This document shows, piece by piece, positions 53,546 through 63,311 of a stretch of DNA of 64,000 nt. Numbering within the stretch: position 1 is the first letter of the stretch; each line of letters opens with the position of its first letter. Both the position numbers and the translations under genes were made by a program. Source of the DNA: Vibrio sp. JC009 (GTDB lineage Bacteria; Pseudomonadota; Gammaproteobacteria; Enterobacterales; Vibrionaceae); the NCBI RefSeq assembly GCF_029016485.1, contig NZ_CP092106.1, positions 3,254,792 to 3,318,791 on the forward strand, written 5' to 3'. The notes beneath the pieces were generated by a model. It did no database searches. It saw nothing but the letters and a program-made list of their open reading frames with translations, and was not told the DNA's origin.

Positions 53546-53935
53546 CTATTTTTTGTTGTTAATAAAAAACGCTGGCAAAAAGATATTAATACCCAATGCC
53601 AACAAATAGGTTGTCTTTAATGGAACAAGTTCCACTTTCATATACATGTAGGCAGCAGAAAAAAGGATGACTGTAATAAGAATTTTTAATGTTTCACCCG
53701 TGTAGAACGAAACCGTTACAGCTCTTGCTGCCCGGGCTCCGCTAAACATAAAGGCGAACAGCGCGAAAACCGCATTGGCAATAACAAAAATGCCACCACC
53801 GATTAACGCAGAAATTCCCCAGTCAGCATTCACGGCCAAAGCCATTCCTGCTGCTACTAATATAACCACGCCAGATTGAATCAATAACAATCGCTTTGCA
53901 AGCGCTCGTCCTGGTCTAGCCAGCGCAGCTACCAT
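53546..53935 (-). CDS. atpI: AtpI, ATP synthase-associated protein
   Basis: 129 residues, four membrane helices, first gene of the atp operon, 9 bp before atpB. Typical segments: RLLLIQSGVVILVAAGMALAV and WGISALIGGGIFVIANAVFALFAF. AtpI aids c-ring assembly or stability but is not essential for the enzyme. The promoter is expected in the 168 bp between parB and atpI. Confidence 0.92.
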   Translation of the reverse strand: MVAALARPGRALAKRLLLIQSGVVILVAAGMALAVNADWGISALIGGGIFVIANAVFALFAFMFSGARAARAVTVSFYTGETLKILITVILFSAAYMYMKVELVPLKTTYLLALGINIFLPAFFINNKK

Positions 53936-54103
53936 GTATTCTTACCTCTGTTTTTCTTCCAACATCACGCAGTATCGTTGCGCATGGAAATAGGCGAAAA
54001 TTATAGAGTCAGTAACCTTCAATGCAATAAAAATGCAGCATTAGATGATATTTTTGTTTACAACCCTACAACTTTCACATTATTTAGCCTTACACTGCTG
54101 TAC

Positions 54104-54991
54104 TTACTGGTTACTTTCCAGCAAAGCAATCAATTGCTCTAACTTGTTAGGATCGTCAAAAGTAATGGTCATCTTGGACGTACCTTTTGCCGATCTTACC
54201 AATGTCACATTCGAGCCAATTCTCTGAGTAAGGCGTTCTGAAATCGCTACCGCTTCCTGATCCGGAGCCTTTTCCTGTTCTTCTTTCTTTGGTGCCAGGA
54301 ATTTCTTTACGTAACTCTCGGCCTGACGAACTGTCATCTGCTTTTTAGCAATAACATTCGCCAGTTCAGCCTGCTCGCCGTTCTCAACGGCAAGAAGTGT
54401 TCTTGCATGTCCCATCTCAAGCTGTTTCTGCTCAACAAGGCGCTTCACTTCATCTTCCAGCTGGTTCAGTCTGAGAAGATTGGTTACTGTCGTTCTCGAC
54501 TTACCAATCACATCTGCAACCTGCTGATGAGTCAGTTCAAACTCTTCCTGCAGACGCTCCAGTGCCTGAGCTTCTTCAATTACATTCAGATCTTCTCGCT
54601 GAATGTTTTCTATCAGGGCCATCGCAATAGCGGCGTTATCCTGAACATTTTTTACAACACAGGGAACCTGACGCAGTCCAGCCTGTTTTGCAGCGCGCCA
54701 GCGTCTTTCACCGGCAATAATCTCATAGCTGTTTTCCGCTATGGTTCTTACAATAATCGGCTGAATGATTCCCTGAGACTGAATTGAAGCGGATAGCTCT
54801 TCGAGCGCTTCCGGTGACATCTCTTTACGAGGCTGATAGATACCAGGCTTAAGCTGGTTTACAGGAATATCTGCCAACTCACCGTCAGCAGATAAAGATT
54901 GACTGTGAGAAGCGACTTGTTGCTTCTCTCTGGCAATAGAACTGGTTGCCAGTAGCGCGTCCAGGCCTTTTCCTAAACCACGTTTTGACAT
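54104..54991 (-). CDS. parB: ParB, chromosome-partitioning DNA-binding CTPase
   Basis: 295 residues. N-terminal ParA-stimulating peptide MSKRGLGKGLDALLA, CTP-binding/ParB motif GIIQPIIVRTI, YEIIAGERRWRAAKQAGLRQVPCVV (GERRxRA, about 90-100), a helix-turn-helix (LTHQQVADVIGKSRTTVTNLLRLNQL, about 154-180) that reads parS, and a C-terminal dimer domain. Its targets are the parS sites at 7535 and 9993. It follows parA by 21 bp. Confidence 0.97.
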   Translation of the reverse strand: MSKRGLGKGLDALLATSSIAREKQQVASHSQSLSADGELADIPVNQLKPGIYQPRKEMSPEALEELSASIQSQGIIQPIIVRTIAENSYEIIAGERRWRAAKQAGLRQVPCVVKNVQDNAAIAMALIENIQREDLNVIEEAQALERLQEEFELTHQQVADVIGKSRTTVTNLLRLNQLEDEVKRLVEQKQLEMGHARTLLAVENGEQAELANVIAKKQMTVRQAESYVKKFLAPKKEEQEKAPDQEAVAISERLTQRIGSNVTLVRSAKGTSKMTITFDDPNKLEQLIALLESNQ

Positions 54992-55012
54992 CTGTTATAA
55001 TTTCCTTACATA

Positions 55013-55786
55013 TTATGCGGGTACTTCTTCGCGACGAAGCATTTCCCCTGCTAAAGCTAAATAAGCTTTGGCTCCTGCTGAATGTTTGTCGTAATACATA
55101 GCGGGTCTGCCATGACTTGGAGCTTCGGCAAGTCGCACGTTTCGAGGAATAACAGTTCTGTAAACCTTATCACCAAAGTGCTTCTTGAGTTGATCTGATA
55201 CCTCGTTTGATAAGCGGTTACGCGGATCAAACATAGTTCTCAGCAGTCCTTCAATCTTCAAGTTCTCATTCACCACTGCAGCCAGTTTACTGATGGTATC
55301 CATCAGAGCGGTTAATCCTTCCAGTGCAAAGTACTCACACTGCATAGGAACCAGCACTGAATCTGCTGCGGCCATGGCATTGATTGTAAGTAGGTTTAGA
55401 GCCGGGGGACAATCTATAAAGATGAAATCATAGTTATCGCGAACCATGGCTAAAGCATTTTTCAGCCTGACTTCACGTGCAAACACTTCCATCAATTTGA
55501 TTTCTGCAGCGGTAACATCTCCGTTTGCCGCAACAAGGTCATAGCCACCTGTTGTCTTACGGCAAACCACCTCATCAAACGGAGTATCTTCCACTAACAA
55601 ATCATAAGCTGTTGCGTCGATTTGATATTTGTCGACACCGCTAGCCATTGTAGCATTCCCCTGAGGGTCGAGGTCGATAACCAGAACTTTACGTTTTGTC
55701 GCTGCCATTGATGCAGCCAGATTCACACAAGTGGTGGTTTTACCTACACCACCTTTCTGGTTAGCAATTGCTATGATTCTTCCCAC
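55013..55786 (-). CDS. parA: ParA (Soj), chromosome-partitioning ATPase
   Basis: 257 residues. Deviant Walker A KGGVGKTTTCVNLAA (about 11-25) with signature Lys, Walker A' VLVIDLDPQGNATM (about 35-48) and Walker B FIFIDCPPALNLL (about 120). Forms ATP-dependent gradients that pull ParB-parS complexes. The set parA-parB beside rsmG-mnmG is the classic origin-proximal arrangement and serves the large chromosome. Confidence 0.97.
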   Translation of the reverse strand: MGRIIAIANQKGGVGKTTTCVNLAASMAATKRKVLVIDLDPQGNATMASGVDKYQIDATAYDLLVEDTPFDEVVCRKTTGGYDLVAANGDVTAAEIKLMEVFAREVRLKNALAMVRDNYDFIFIDCPPALNLLTINAMAAADSVLVPMQCEYFALEGLTALMDTISKLAAVVNENLKIEGLLRTMFDPRNRLSNEVSDQLKKHFGDKVYRTVIPRNVRLAEAPSHGRPAMYYDKHSAGAKAYLALAGEMLRREEVPA

Positions 55787-55806
55787 ATTAACCTCTCAAC
55801 AAATCC

Positions 55807-56433
55807 TTAAGCGCTTAAGATTACTAGATGTCTTTCACCTTCTAACTCAGGAACTTCCAAAGCTTTGATTTCGATCACATTACACCAATTAGGCAGAAGC
55901 GCAACTTCTTGCTCCGAATACTGACCCTTGAGAGCCAGAAATTTGCCAGTTGTCTCTTTTGGGAGATGGCGGCACCACTCCACCATGTCCGTCATGGAAG
56001 CAAAGGCACGGCTTAGAACCGCATCAAACTTCTCTTCGGGCTGATACTCTTCAACGCGGCTCTGTACCGGAGTCACGTTGTCGATTTTCAGTTCATGCAG
56101 AACCTGTTTAATAAAACGGATTCTTTTTCCCAGACTGTCTAAAAGGACAAACTCACAGTCCGGATTCATAATTGCCAGCGGTATTCCGGGTAACCCGGGC
56201 CCGGTTCCCACATCAATAAAACGTTTCCCGTTCAGGTGCGGGCTGACAACTAGGCTATCAAGAATATGTTTCACTAACATATCCATAGGATCTCGAACAG
56301 AGGTCAGGTTGTAAGCCTTATTCCACTTGTGAAGCAGTTCAACGTAACCAACCAGTTCCTCACGCTGCTTCTCACTCACCTCAAGATCGGTTTTCTCGAT
56401 CAGCGAATCCAGTTTTGCTCTAAGCTGACTCAT
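55807..56433 (-). CDS. rsmG: RsmG (GidB), 16S rRNA m7G527 methyltransferase
   Basis: 208 residues. SAM-binding loop [17 protein letters not shown] (about 75-91), [13 protein letters not shown] (about 103) and the [15 protein letters not shown] segment. Methylates G527 of 16S rRNA; its loss gives mild streptomycin resistance. The ATG overlaps the mnmG stop by one base (TAATG). Confidence 0.97.
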   Translation of the reverse strand: MSQLRAKLDSLIEKTDLEVSEKQREELVGYVELLHKWNKAYNLTSVRDPMDMLVKHILDSLVVSPHLNGKRFIDVGTGPGLPGIPLAIMNPDCEFVLLDSLGKRIRFIKQVLHELKIDNVTPVQSRVEEYQPEEKFDAVLSRAFASMTDMVEWCRHLPKETTGKFLALKGQYSEQEVALLPNWCNVIEIKALEVPELEGERHLVILSA

Positions 56434-58325
56434 TATTCTTCACCCTTTTTTAGCAGGCCCTGCTTCTTCAGATAAACCAGAACGATAGAAATAGCCGCCG
56501 GGGTAATACCTGAAATACGGGATGCAACTCCAATGGTTTCCGGCTTAGCATCTTTCAGCTTGGCCACAACCTCGTTTGAAAGCCCCTGAACCGTGTCGTA
56601 ATCAAAGTCAGCCGGAATCTTAGTATTTTCATGGCGAAGGTTTTTCTCGATTTCACCTTTCTGGCGCTCGATATAACCTTCATATTTAACCTGAATTTCC
56701 ACCTGCTCAGCAGCCTGCTCATCGTCAAGTGCCGGAGCAAAAGCTTCAAGAGAAGTCAGTTGCTCATAAGAAACTTCCGGTCTGCGCAGCAGATCTTCAC
56801 CACTTGCTTCGCGGGACATTGGCGTCTTAAGCAACGCATTAAGTGCTTCAACACCTTCAGATTTAGGATTCATCCAGGTCTCTTTCAGACGCTGACGCTC
56901 CTTCTCCATATTTTCAACTTTTTCGTTGAAACGGGCCCAGCGAACATCGTCAACCAGACCAAGCTCACGTCCCTTTTCAGTCAGACGAAGATCAGCGTTG
57001 TCTTCACGCAAAAGCAGACGGTATTCGGCACGGGAAGTAAACATACGGTATGGTTCTTTGGTGCCCATGGTCGACAGATCGTCAATCAGTACGCCCATAT
57101 AAGCCTCATCCCGTCTCGGGCTCCAGCCCTCTTTCTCCTGAGCATAAAGCCCGGCATTCAGACCGGCCATCAGGCCCTGAGCGGCCGCTTCTTCATAACC
57201 TGTGGTGCCGTTAATCTGACCGGCAAAGAACAGGCCGTTAATGTACTTATTTTCATAGGTTTTCTTCAGATCTCTCGGATCAAAGAAATCATACTCAATG
57301 GCATAACCCGGGCGCACGATATGCGCATTTTCAAAGCCTTTCATTGAGCGGACAATCTGAACCTGCACATCAAACGGCAGACTGGTAGAGATACCGTTTG
57401 GATAGAGTTCATTGGTTGTCAGGCCTTCAGGTTCAATAAATATCTGATGGCTGTTTTTATCCGCAAAGCGCATCACCTTGTCTTCGATAGAAGGACAGTA
57501 ACGCGGTCCGATACCTTCAATCACACCGGCGTACATAGGACTGCGATCCAGGTTTGAACGGATCACATCGTGTGTCTGCTCATTGGTATGAGTGATGTAG
57601 CAAGGGATCTGACGCGGATGCTGCGTTCGGTTCCCCAGGAAAGAAAATACCGGTGTCGGATCATCACCGTGCTGCGCTTCAAGAACAGAGAAATCAACGG
57701 TATTGGCATCGATTCGTGGAGGGGTGCCCGTCTTCAGACGATCAACCCGTAACGGAAGCTCTCTTAAACGATCCGCCAGTGCGATCGAAGGTGGATCGCC
57801 TGCGCGGCCTCCTGAGGAGCTTTCCATACCAATATGAATCTTACCCCCAAGGAAGGTGCCAACGGTCAGTACAACGGCTTTGGCGTGGAATTTAAGGCCC
57901 ATCTGAGTAACAACACCAAGGACACGATCGCCTTCAACAATAAGATCATCGGCCGGCTGCTGGAATAAAGTAAGGTTTGGGGTATTTTCCAGTACATAAC
58001 GAACCTCAGCTTTATACAAGGCTCTGTCTGCCTGAGCGCGAGTCGCCCGAACAGCTGGACCTTTTGAAGCGTTAAGAGTACGGAATTGAATACCAGACTT
58101 ATCAATCGCCTGTGCCATCAGGCCACCTAAAGCATCAACTTCTTTTACCAGGTGACCTTTCCCTATACCACCGATAGCCGGATTACAGGACATCTGCCCC
58201 AGTGTATCGATATTGTGGGTAAGCAACAGAGTTTTTTGTCCTGTTCGTGCAGCTGCCAGTGCGGCTTCCGTTCCGGCATGTCCGCCACCAACAACGATGA
58301 CATCAAACGTTTCATGATAAAGCAT
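56433..58325 (-). CDS. mnmG: MnmG (GidA), tRNA U34 carboxymethylaminomethyl-modifying FAD enzyme
   Basis: 630 residues. FAD loop [22 protein letters not shown] (GxGxxG near 13-18), redox cysteines in the [23 protein letters not shown] region (about 46), and [27 protein letters not shown] (about 371-397). With MnmE (at 59-61 kb) it makes cmnm5U34. It starts about 125 bp from the oriC unwinding region and is read away from the origin; its transcription is known to help initiation in Escherichia. Confidence 0.98.
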   Translation of the reverse strand: MLYHETFDVIVVGGGHAGTEAALAAARTGQKTLLLTHNIDTLGQMSCNPAIGGIGKGHLVKEVDALGGLMAQAIDKSGIQFRTLNASKGPAVRATRAQADRALYKAEVRYVLENTPNLTLFQQPADDLIVEGDRVLGVVTQMGLKFHAKAVVLTVGTFLGGKIHIGMESSSGGRAGDPPSIALADRLRELPLRVDRLKTGTPPRIDANTVDFSVLEAQHGDDPTPVFSFLGNRTQHPRQIPCYITHTNEQTHDVIRSNLDRSPMYAGVIEGIGPRYCPSIEDKVMRFADKNSHQIFIEPEGLTTNELYPNGISTSLPFDVQVQIVRSMKGFENAHIVRPGYAIEYDFFDPRDLKKTYENKYINGLFFAGQINGTTGYEEAAAQGLMAGLNAGLYAQEKEGWSPRRDEAYMGVLIDDLSTMGTKEPYRMFTSRAEYRLLLREDNADLRLTEKGRELGLVDDVRWARFNEKVENMEKERQRLKETWMNPKSEGVEALNALLKTPMSREASGEDLLRRPEVSYEQLTSLEAFAPALDDEQAAEQVEIQVKYEGYIERQKGEIEKNLRHENTKIPADFDYDTVQGLSNEVVAKLKDAKPETIGVASRISGITPAAISIVLVYLKKQGLLKKGEE

Positions 58326-58449
58326 GGACTAACCTTAGATAATTAATGAGAGCCTGTTTGAATTTCTGACAGGCCCGAAACAAATGGGAAATAAAAAGGA
58401 GCGACATTTTACCCGTTTTGTCTGACGGATAAAATCGATTTCAAAACTT

Positions 58450-58780
58450 TTTGGATCTGAAGAAGAGAGATTAAAATATTTATGATCTATATATAGATCT
58501 TTTATTTGATCTATTATTAGGCAAGCCGGATCTTGTGAGTAAGTGAAAAATGATCAATAGGATCAAGCTACTTACGCAGATCATTTTTTGTGATCATACT
58601 TTGATCTTGATCTGGAATAGCTGGGATCAAAACGCTTAGTTATCAACAGAGCGAGAGATGTATAAAAGTTATTATCTGGATAACTATAGGTTGATCACTG
58701 GAAATTATTGATTTTATCCACAGCGGATCATTTCATTAAATAATAAGTTTTCGTGGTTTTGATACTCAAGTTATCCACAA
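58450..58780. other. oriC: oriC, replication origin of the large chromosome
   Basis: Between mnmG and mioC. Three AT-rich 13-mers start with GATCT at 58484, 58496 and 58508 (exact 12-bp pitch), the unwinding element. DnaA boxes: TTATCAACA (58640-58648), TTATCCAGA on the minus strand (58676-58684), TTATCCACA (58714-58722 and 58771-58779). The leftmost R1 position holds the weaker TGTGAGTAA (58534-58542). About 14 GATC sites in 280 bp would be bound by SeqA. The middle, with CTGGATAACTATAGGTTGATCAC, lines up with Escherichia oriC R3-R4. Confidence 0.95.
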
Positions 58781-58787
58781 AAGATGA

Positions 58788-58818
58788 TTTACATAGGGAT
58801 AACCGCTCCCTATGTAAA
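58788..58818 (-). terminator. Inverted repeat between mioC and oriC, possible mioC terminator
   Basis: TTTACATAGGGA (58788-58799) and TCCCTATGTAAA (58807-58818) form a perfect 12-bp stem with a 7-nt loop, starting eight bases past the mioC stop. The T-run on the minus strand is broken (AAATCATCTTTT), so termination would be partial. It may limit mioC readthrough into oriC. Confidence 0.6.
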
Positions 58819-58825
58819 AGGTTTG

Positions 58826-59260
58826 TTATAAGTTTTTAAGCTGTTCCGACAACCACTCTTCTGCCGGATCTTCAGGGACCGGGTTTTCAACAACATCAAT
58901 ACAGAAGCAGTCTGCAACAGGTGTTGCCCCTATATCACTCAGCAAATTGTAGGCATGTTTACCAGCGGAGCAGAAGGTGTCATAGCTGGAGTCACCAATT
59001 GCAATAACGGCAAATTTAACATCTGTCATCTTAGGCGGGGCTGATTGCAGGCTGTTTATAAATGGTTGGATATTTTCCGGATAATCGCCGGCACCATGTG
59101 TAGAAGTGATGATCAGCCAGGTTCCGCTGGTGGGAATCTCATCTAAAGCCGGATTATTGTGGATCTCAGTCTGGTATCCGTTTTCTTTCAGAATATCGCT
59201 AAGATGATCGCCGACGTACTCGGCTCCGCCCAGTGTGCTTCCGGTGATAATTTGGATCAT
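58826..59260 (-). CDS. mioC: MioC, flavodoxin-like protein
   Basis: 144 residues, FMN-binding flavodoxin fold: [16 protein letters not shown] (phosphate loop, about 5-20), [15 protein letters not shown] (about 53-67) and [23 protein letters not shown] (about 86-108). It supports biotin synthase as an electron donor in Escherichia. Read toward oriC, as in Escherichia. About 115 bp upstream lie the mnmE stop and terminator. Confidence 0.95.
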   Translation of the reverse strand: MIQIITGSTLGGAEYVGDHLSDILKENGYQTEIHNNPALDEIPTSGTWLIITSTHGAGDYPENIQPFINSLQSAPPKMTDVKFAVIAIGDSSYDTFCSAGKHAYNLLSDIGATPVADCFCIDVVENPVPEDPAEEWLSEQLKNL

Positions 59261-59325
59261 ATTGAATTCCCTATGAGGTTATCTTCGCTTCAAAAGGTTA
59301 GTATGCATGGGTTTAGAGCCCGGAT

Positions 59326-59352
59326 CAAAAAAGAGGAGCGGATGCTCCTCTT
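59326..59352 (-). terminator. Terminator of mnmE
   Basis: Minus strand: AAGAGGAGC, loop ATCC, GCTCCTCTT, then TTTT; 24 bp after the mnmE stop. Confidence 0.88.
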
Positions 59353-59376
59353 AGATATAGCGGAAAGGCTAGGTTG

Positions 59377-60738
59377 TTATTTTCCGATACAGAATGAAGA
59401 GAATATTCTTCCCAGCAGATCGTCTGAACTGAACTCACCGGTAATCTCATTCAGGTGTTGCTGTGCGATACGAAGCTCTTCAGCAAGAATCTCACCTGCC
59501 ATAAAGCCTTCAAGCTGCTGCTGGCCTATATCCAGGTGCTCAGCCGCTTTTTCCAGGGCATCAAGGTGGCGTCTGCGGGCCATAAAGCCGCCTTCACTGT
59601 TGCCTGAGAAGCCCATACATTCTTTCAGGTGGTTACGCAGTGCATCCACACCTTCGCCGGTTTTGGCTGAAAGACGGATAAGAGTAGGGGAGTTAACATG
59701 ACAGATACCCAGATCCTCTTGGGTTTGATCGGCTTTGTTGCGGATAACTGTCATGCCGATATCTTCCGGCAGGCGATCAATAAAGTCCGGCCAGATATCC
59801 TTTGGATCTGTGGCATCTGTGGTGGTGCCATCCACCATAAACAGTACCCGGTCAGCCTGAGCTATTTCATCCCATGCGCGGTCAATACCGATCTTTTCCA
59901 CTTCATCAGAAGCATCCCGCAGACCGGCAGTGTCGATAATATGCAGTGGCATACCGTCAATATGAATATGCTCACGCAACACATCTCGCGTTGTACCGGC
60001 AATATCGGTAACAATGGCAGAGTCTTTACCAGACAGGGCATTAAGCAGGCTGGACTTACCGGCATTCGGACGTCCGGCAATTACCACCTTCATACCTTCA
60101 CGCATAATCGCGCCCTGGTTGGCCTCTTTCCGCACTGCTTCCAGGTTATCAATAATGGTTTGTAAGTCACCACTCACTTTGCCGCCGGAAAGAAAGTCGA
60201 TCTCCTCCTCCGGAAAATCAATGGCTGCCTCAACATAGATTCGCAGATGGATCAGAGATTCCACCAGCGTATTAATTCGCTTGGAGAACTGTCCCTGAAG
60301 CGACTGAAGTGCTGACTTTGCTGCCTCCTCTGAACTGGCATCAATAAGGTCGGCAATGGCTTCTGCCTGAGTCAGATCCATCTTATCGTTAAGGAAAGCT
60401 CTTTCTGAGAACTCACCGGGACGAGCCGGACGAACTCCTGAGATTTCCAGAATACGCTTAATCAGCATATCCATAACAACCGGGCCACCGTGACCCTGAA
60501 GTTCCAGTACATCCTCACCGGTAAAAGAGTTTGGATTAGGGAAGAACAGCGCAATGCCCTGATCCAGTTCTATGCCATCCGAAGTTTTAAACGGCAGATA
60601 TTCTGCATAACGGGGTTTCAGTTTCTTACCGGTAACTTCCTGTGCTACCTGCTCAGCCAGAGGGCCTGAAACTCGAATAATACCTACACCACCACGACCG
60701 GGTGCAGTAGCCTGAGCAACAATAGTATCTGTAGTCAT
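59377..60738 (-). CDS. mnmE: MnmE (TrmE), tRNA-modification GTPase
   Basis: 453 residues. An N-terminal formyl-THF-binding domain ([20 protein letters not shown]), a helical domain, and an inserted G domain: G1 [14 protein letters not shown] (about 223-236), G3 DTAGLRD (about 270-276), G4 NKAD (about 336). The C-terminus ends FCIGK, the conserved CxGK motif with the catalytic Cys. Partner of MnmG in U34 modification. Confidence 0.98.
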   Translation of the reverse strand: MTTDTIVAQATAPGRGGVGIIRVSGPLAEQVAQEVTGKKLKPRYAEYLPFKTSDGIELDQGIALFFPNPNSFTGEDVLELQGHGGPVVMDMLIKRILEISGVRPARPGEFSERAFLNDKMDLTQAEAIADLIDASSEEAAKSALQSLQGQFSKRINTLVESLIHLRIYVEAAIDFPEEEIDFLSGGKVSGDLQTIIDNLEAVRKEANQGAIMREGMKVVIAGRPNAGKSSLLNALSGKDSAIVTDIAGTTRDVLREHIHIDGMPLHIIDTAGLRDASDEVEKIGIDRAWDEIAQADRVLFMVDGTTTDATDPKDIWPDFIDRLPEDIGMTVIRNKADQTQEDLGICHVNSPTLIRLSAKTGEGVDALRNHLKECMGFSGNSEGGFMARRRHLDALEKAAEHLDIGQQQLEGFMAGEILAEELRIAQQHLNEITGEFSSDDLLGRIFSSFCIGK

Positions 60739-60759
60739 TTTTTTTACCGAATTGGTTAG

Positions 60760-60869
60760 GGTGAAGGGAGGTGTGTTTGTTTAGCAAGTGTTCAAAGCAG
60801 GGATGCTTTGTCCAAGCCTCCATGGACGGATTCACGGCGTCTTGCTAAACAAATTCACCTTCCTTCACC
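60760..60869. repeat. Bulged inverted repeat, copy 3 (mnmE-yidC gap)
   Basis: Arms of 29 bp (60760-60788 and 60841-60869) pair with about three mismatches. Inside are the hairpin CAAAGC-AGGGAT-GCTTTG (60793-60810) and AAGCCTCCATGGACGGATTC followed by ACGGCG, a variant of the core in copies 1 and 2. Confidence 0.85.
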
Positions 60870-60910
60870 CGGGATAGGTTCAAACTAGCCAAATTGTAAT
60901 CAGCTAAAAA

Positions 60911-60938
60911 CAAAAAGGCGACCTTTTGGCCGCCTTTC
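60911..60938 (-). terminator. Terminator of the rpmH-rnpA-yidD-yidC unit
   Basis: AAAAAGGCGACC-TTTT-GGCCGCCTTT with one mismatch, about 18 bp after the yidC stop. Its GGCGACC stem resembles the two atpC terminators, probably by convergence on a common strong form. Confidence 0.85.
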
Positions 60939-60955
60939 TCAGATTATTTCAAATC

Positions 60956-62581
60956 TTACTTCTTCGAATGCAAGCCTTTCTTCTCAAGGTTGCGGTAGAT
61001 CAGCGTCTGCTGAATCAGAGTCACAATGTTCGATACCAGCCAGTAAAGAACCAGACCTGACGGGAAGAACAGGAAGAAGAAAGTAAACATAACCGGCATA
61101 AAGGTCATGATCTTCTGCTGCATTGGATCCGTTACCGTCGACGGGCTCATCTTCTGGATCATAAACATACTTGCACCCATCAGAATTGGCAGGATGTAGT
61201 ATGGGTCCTGAGCTGAAAGGTCAGTAATCCAGCCGAAGAACGGAGAGTGACGAAGCTCAACAGATTCCATCAGAGACCAGTATAGCGCGATGAAGATAGG
61301 CATCTGCAGGAAGATAGGTAAACAACCACCAAGCGGGTTCACTTTCTCTTTCTTATACAGTTCCATCATTTCCTGGCTCATACGCTGACGGTCATCACCG
61401 ATGCGTTCACGCATTGCAGTCAGCTTAGGCTGAAGCATACGCATCTTAGCCATAGAGGTGTACTGAGCTTTTGTCAGCGGGTACATAGCACCACGAACAA
61501 CAAAAGTCAGGATCATGATAGCCACACCCCAGTTAACCACAACGCCCTGAATCATAGACAGCAGCCAGTGAAGAGGCTTAGCGATAAACCATAACCAGCC
61601 GTAGTCAACTACAAGGTCAAGGTTTGGCGCAACCTGAGACATAGCATCCTGAAGCTTAGGACCAACCCAAAGCGTTGCTTCAAACTTAGCAGAGTTACCT
61701 GAAGCAATCGTCTTGTTCGGCATACGGATACCGATATCAGCCATGTTGCCGATAACACGAGAGTAAAGGTTTGAACCTGGTTCGTTACGAGGAATCCATG
61801 CTGTTGCGAAGTAGTGCTCAAGCATAGCAACCCAGCCTTCACCTTCAGGAAGGTTCAGAGAAAGGTTACGGTCCTGCATATCATCAAAGCTGTACTTCTT
61901 GTAACGGGTATCATGCGTTGAGTATGCACCGCCACGGTAAGTCGGCATTGTCAGGCTGCCACCGGCATCCTGGACATTCTGACGCAGGTGAGTATACATA
62001 CCAAAGGTCGCATTGTTGCCAGAGTTGTTAACAACATCAAAGTCAACATTCACAGCGTAATCGCCGCGCTTCAGGATGAAGGTTTTAGTGTACTCAATAC
62101 CGTTCGCTGTATAAGTCAGAGGAACACGGATTTCGTCCTGGCCCTCTGCCAAAGTGAAGCTATCAGAAGAAACAGAATAATTAGGACGGCTGTTGCTGCT
62201 CAGGTCGATACCCTGAGGGCCAACCAGACCACTTTGTGCAATATAAGTGTTGCCCTGACCATTTTTCAGAATCTGGAATGCTTCTTCAGACTCGAAATCT
62301 TTGTCATAGTCATTCAGGTAAGCTGAAACAACATCACCACCAAATGTGTCGATTGACAGAGTCAAAACATCGGTTGTTACTGTAACCAGTTTCGCAGCTT
62401 CCGCTTGTTGAGGAACAGGATCCATTCCTTCATCAATGGTTGAAGCAGGCAGGCTAGTGCCGTTTTGTGTCTGTACTACTTGTTGCTGTGGTGCCGGGTT
62501 CTTTTCTACCTGCCACTGTTGGTACAGCAGGAAAGAAACCGCAGCCAGGGCAATAAGCAGGATATTACGTTGAGAATCCAT
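60956..62581 (-). CDS. yidC: YidC, membrane protein insertase
   Basis: 541 residues. N-terminal membrane anchor ([23 protein letters not shown]), large periplasmic beta domain (about 60-340), then five core helices: [32 protein letters not shown] with the conserved groove Arg, [25 protein letters not shown] and [22 protein letters not shown]. Ends in the basic tail [10 protein letters not shown]. Inserts proteins such as subunit c of the ATP synthase, encoded in this window. Confidence 0.98.
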   Translation of the reverse strand: MDSQRNILLIALAAVSFLLYQQWQVEKNPAPQQQVVQTQNGTSLPASTIDEGMDPVPQQAEAAKLVTVTTDVLTLSIDTFGGDVVSAYLNDYDKDFESEEAFQILKNGQGNTYIAQSGLVGPQGIDLSSNSRPNYSVSSDSFTLAEGQDEIRVPLTYTANGIEYTKTFILKRGDYAVNVDFDVVNNSGNNATFGMYTHLRQNVQDAGGSLTMPTYRGGAYSTHDTRYKKYSFDDMQDRNLSLNLPEGEGWVAMLEHYFATAWIPRNEPGSNLYSRVIGNMADIGIRMPNKTIASGNSAKFEATLWVGPKLQDAMSQVAPNLDLVVDYGWLWFIAKPLHWLLSMIQGVVVNWGVAIMILTFVVRGAMYPLTKAQYTSMAKMRMLQPKLTAMRERIGDDRQRMSQEMMELYKKEKVNPLGGCLPIFLQMPIFIALYWSLMESVELRHSPFFGWITDLSAQDPYYILPILMGASMFMIQKMSPSTVTDPMQQKIMTFMPVMFTFFFLFFPSGLVLYWLVSNIVTLIQQTLIYRNLEKKGLHSKK

Positions 62582-62583
62582 TG

Positions 62584-62841
62584 TTATTTATCTCTGTCTG
62601 TTTCTTCTATTGGTGGAACGGGGTCATATCCCCCTTCATTCAAAGGGTGGCATTTTAATAGACGTTTGCCTGATAACCAACACCCTTTTACAAATCCGTG
62701 CATTTTTATTGCTTCAATAGCATAAGTCGAGCATGTCGGTGTAAAGCGGCAGCGCGGACCTATAAGCGGACTGATAATCCACTTATACAGGTAAATGAGA
62801 CCGATAGCTAGCCACGAGAAGGGCGAGAAAGGCGACGCCAT
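62584..62841 (-). CDS. yidD: YidD, membrane protein insertion efficiency factor
   Basis: 85 residues: amphipathic N-terminal helix, then the family core [40 protein letters not shown]. Cysteines of the family are kept. It overlaps the end of rnpA by 34 bases and lies 2 bp before yidC, giving tight coupling in the rpmH-rnpA-yidD-yidC order. Confidence 0.97.
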   Translation of the reverse strand: MASPFSPFSWLAIGLIYLYKWIISPLIGPRCRFTPTCSTYAIEAIKMHGFVKGCWLSGKRLLKCHPLNEGGYDPVPPIEETDRDK

Positions 62842-63164
62842 AACTTATCAAATAACTTAAACATTTCTTCATTGCTCAAATTTTGAGCGCTCTTTTTCGC
62901 AATGACAACAAAATCTTTATTTGGAAGTTCGTGTTGCTTTGTTCTGAAACTTTCGCGTGCAAGACGTTTAAAGCGGTTGCGACCGACAGCGGTTTTAATC
63001 TGCTTTTTAGGTACTGCTAATCCCAGACGAGGATGAGAAAGAGAGTTATTTCGGGCAATGATGGTGAAATGGGGGGAGCCTGCACTGTGTGCTTGCTGGA
63101 ATACATTTTTATAATGCTCGGGAGTTAACAAGCGTAACTCCCGATTGAACGCGTACTTAGTCAA
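62808..63164 (-). CDS. rnpA: RnpA, protein subunit of RNase P
   Basis: 118 residues from a TTG start (TTGACTAAGTACGCG), 12 bp after the rpmH stop; many rnpA genes use weak starts. Core motif [16 protein letters not shown] (RNR, about 58-73). Basic protein that aids pre-tRNA 5' leader cleavage. The next ATG in frame lies too far inside the conserved domain. Confidence 0.95.
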   Translation of the reverse strand: MTKYAFNRELRLLTPEHYKNVFQQAHSAGSPHFTIIARNNSLSHPRLGLAVPKKQIKTAVGRNRFKRLARESFRTKQHELPNKDFVVIAKKSAQNLSNEEMFKLFDKLWRRLSRPSRG

Positions 63165-63176
63165 AATAATCGCGAA

Positions 63177-63311
63177 TTATTTTGATAGGCGCTTACGGCC
63201 TTTAGCACGACGTGCATTAATTACTTTACGACCGTTCTTAGTAGCCATACGAGCACGGAAGCCGTGAGTACGCTTGCGCTTTAGAACTGAAGGTTGAAAA
63301 GTGCGTTTCAT
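63177..63311 (-). CDS. rpmH: Ribosomal protein L34
   Basis: 44 residues: [20 protein letters not shown], then [20 protein letters not shown] and RLSK. Full-length and canonical. Too short for length-filtered gene lists. First gene of rpmH-rnpA-yidD-yidC. The ribosome site GGTAATTACC is weak, but the protein is unmistakable. Confidence 0.98.
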   Translation of the reverse strand: MKRTFQPSVLKRKRTHGFRARMATKNGRKVINARRAKGRKRLSK

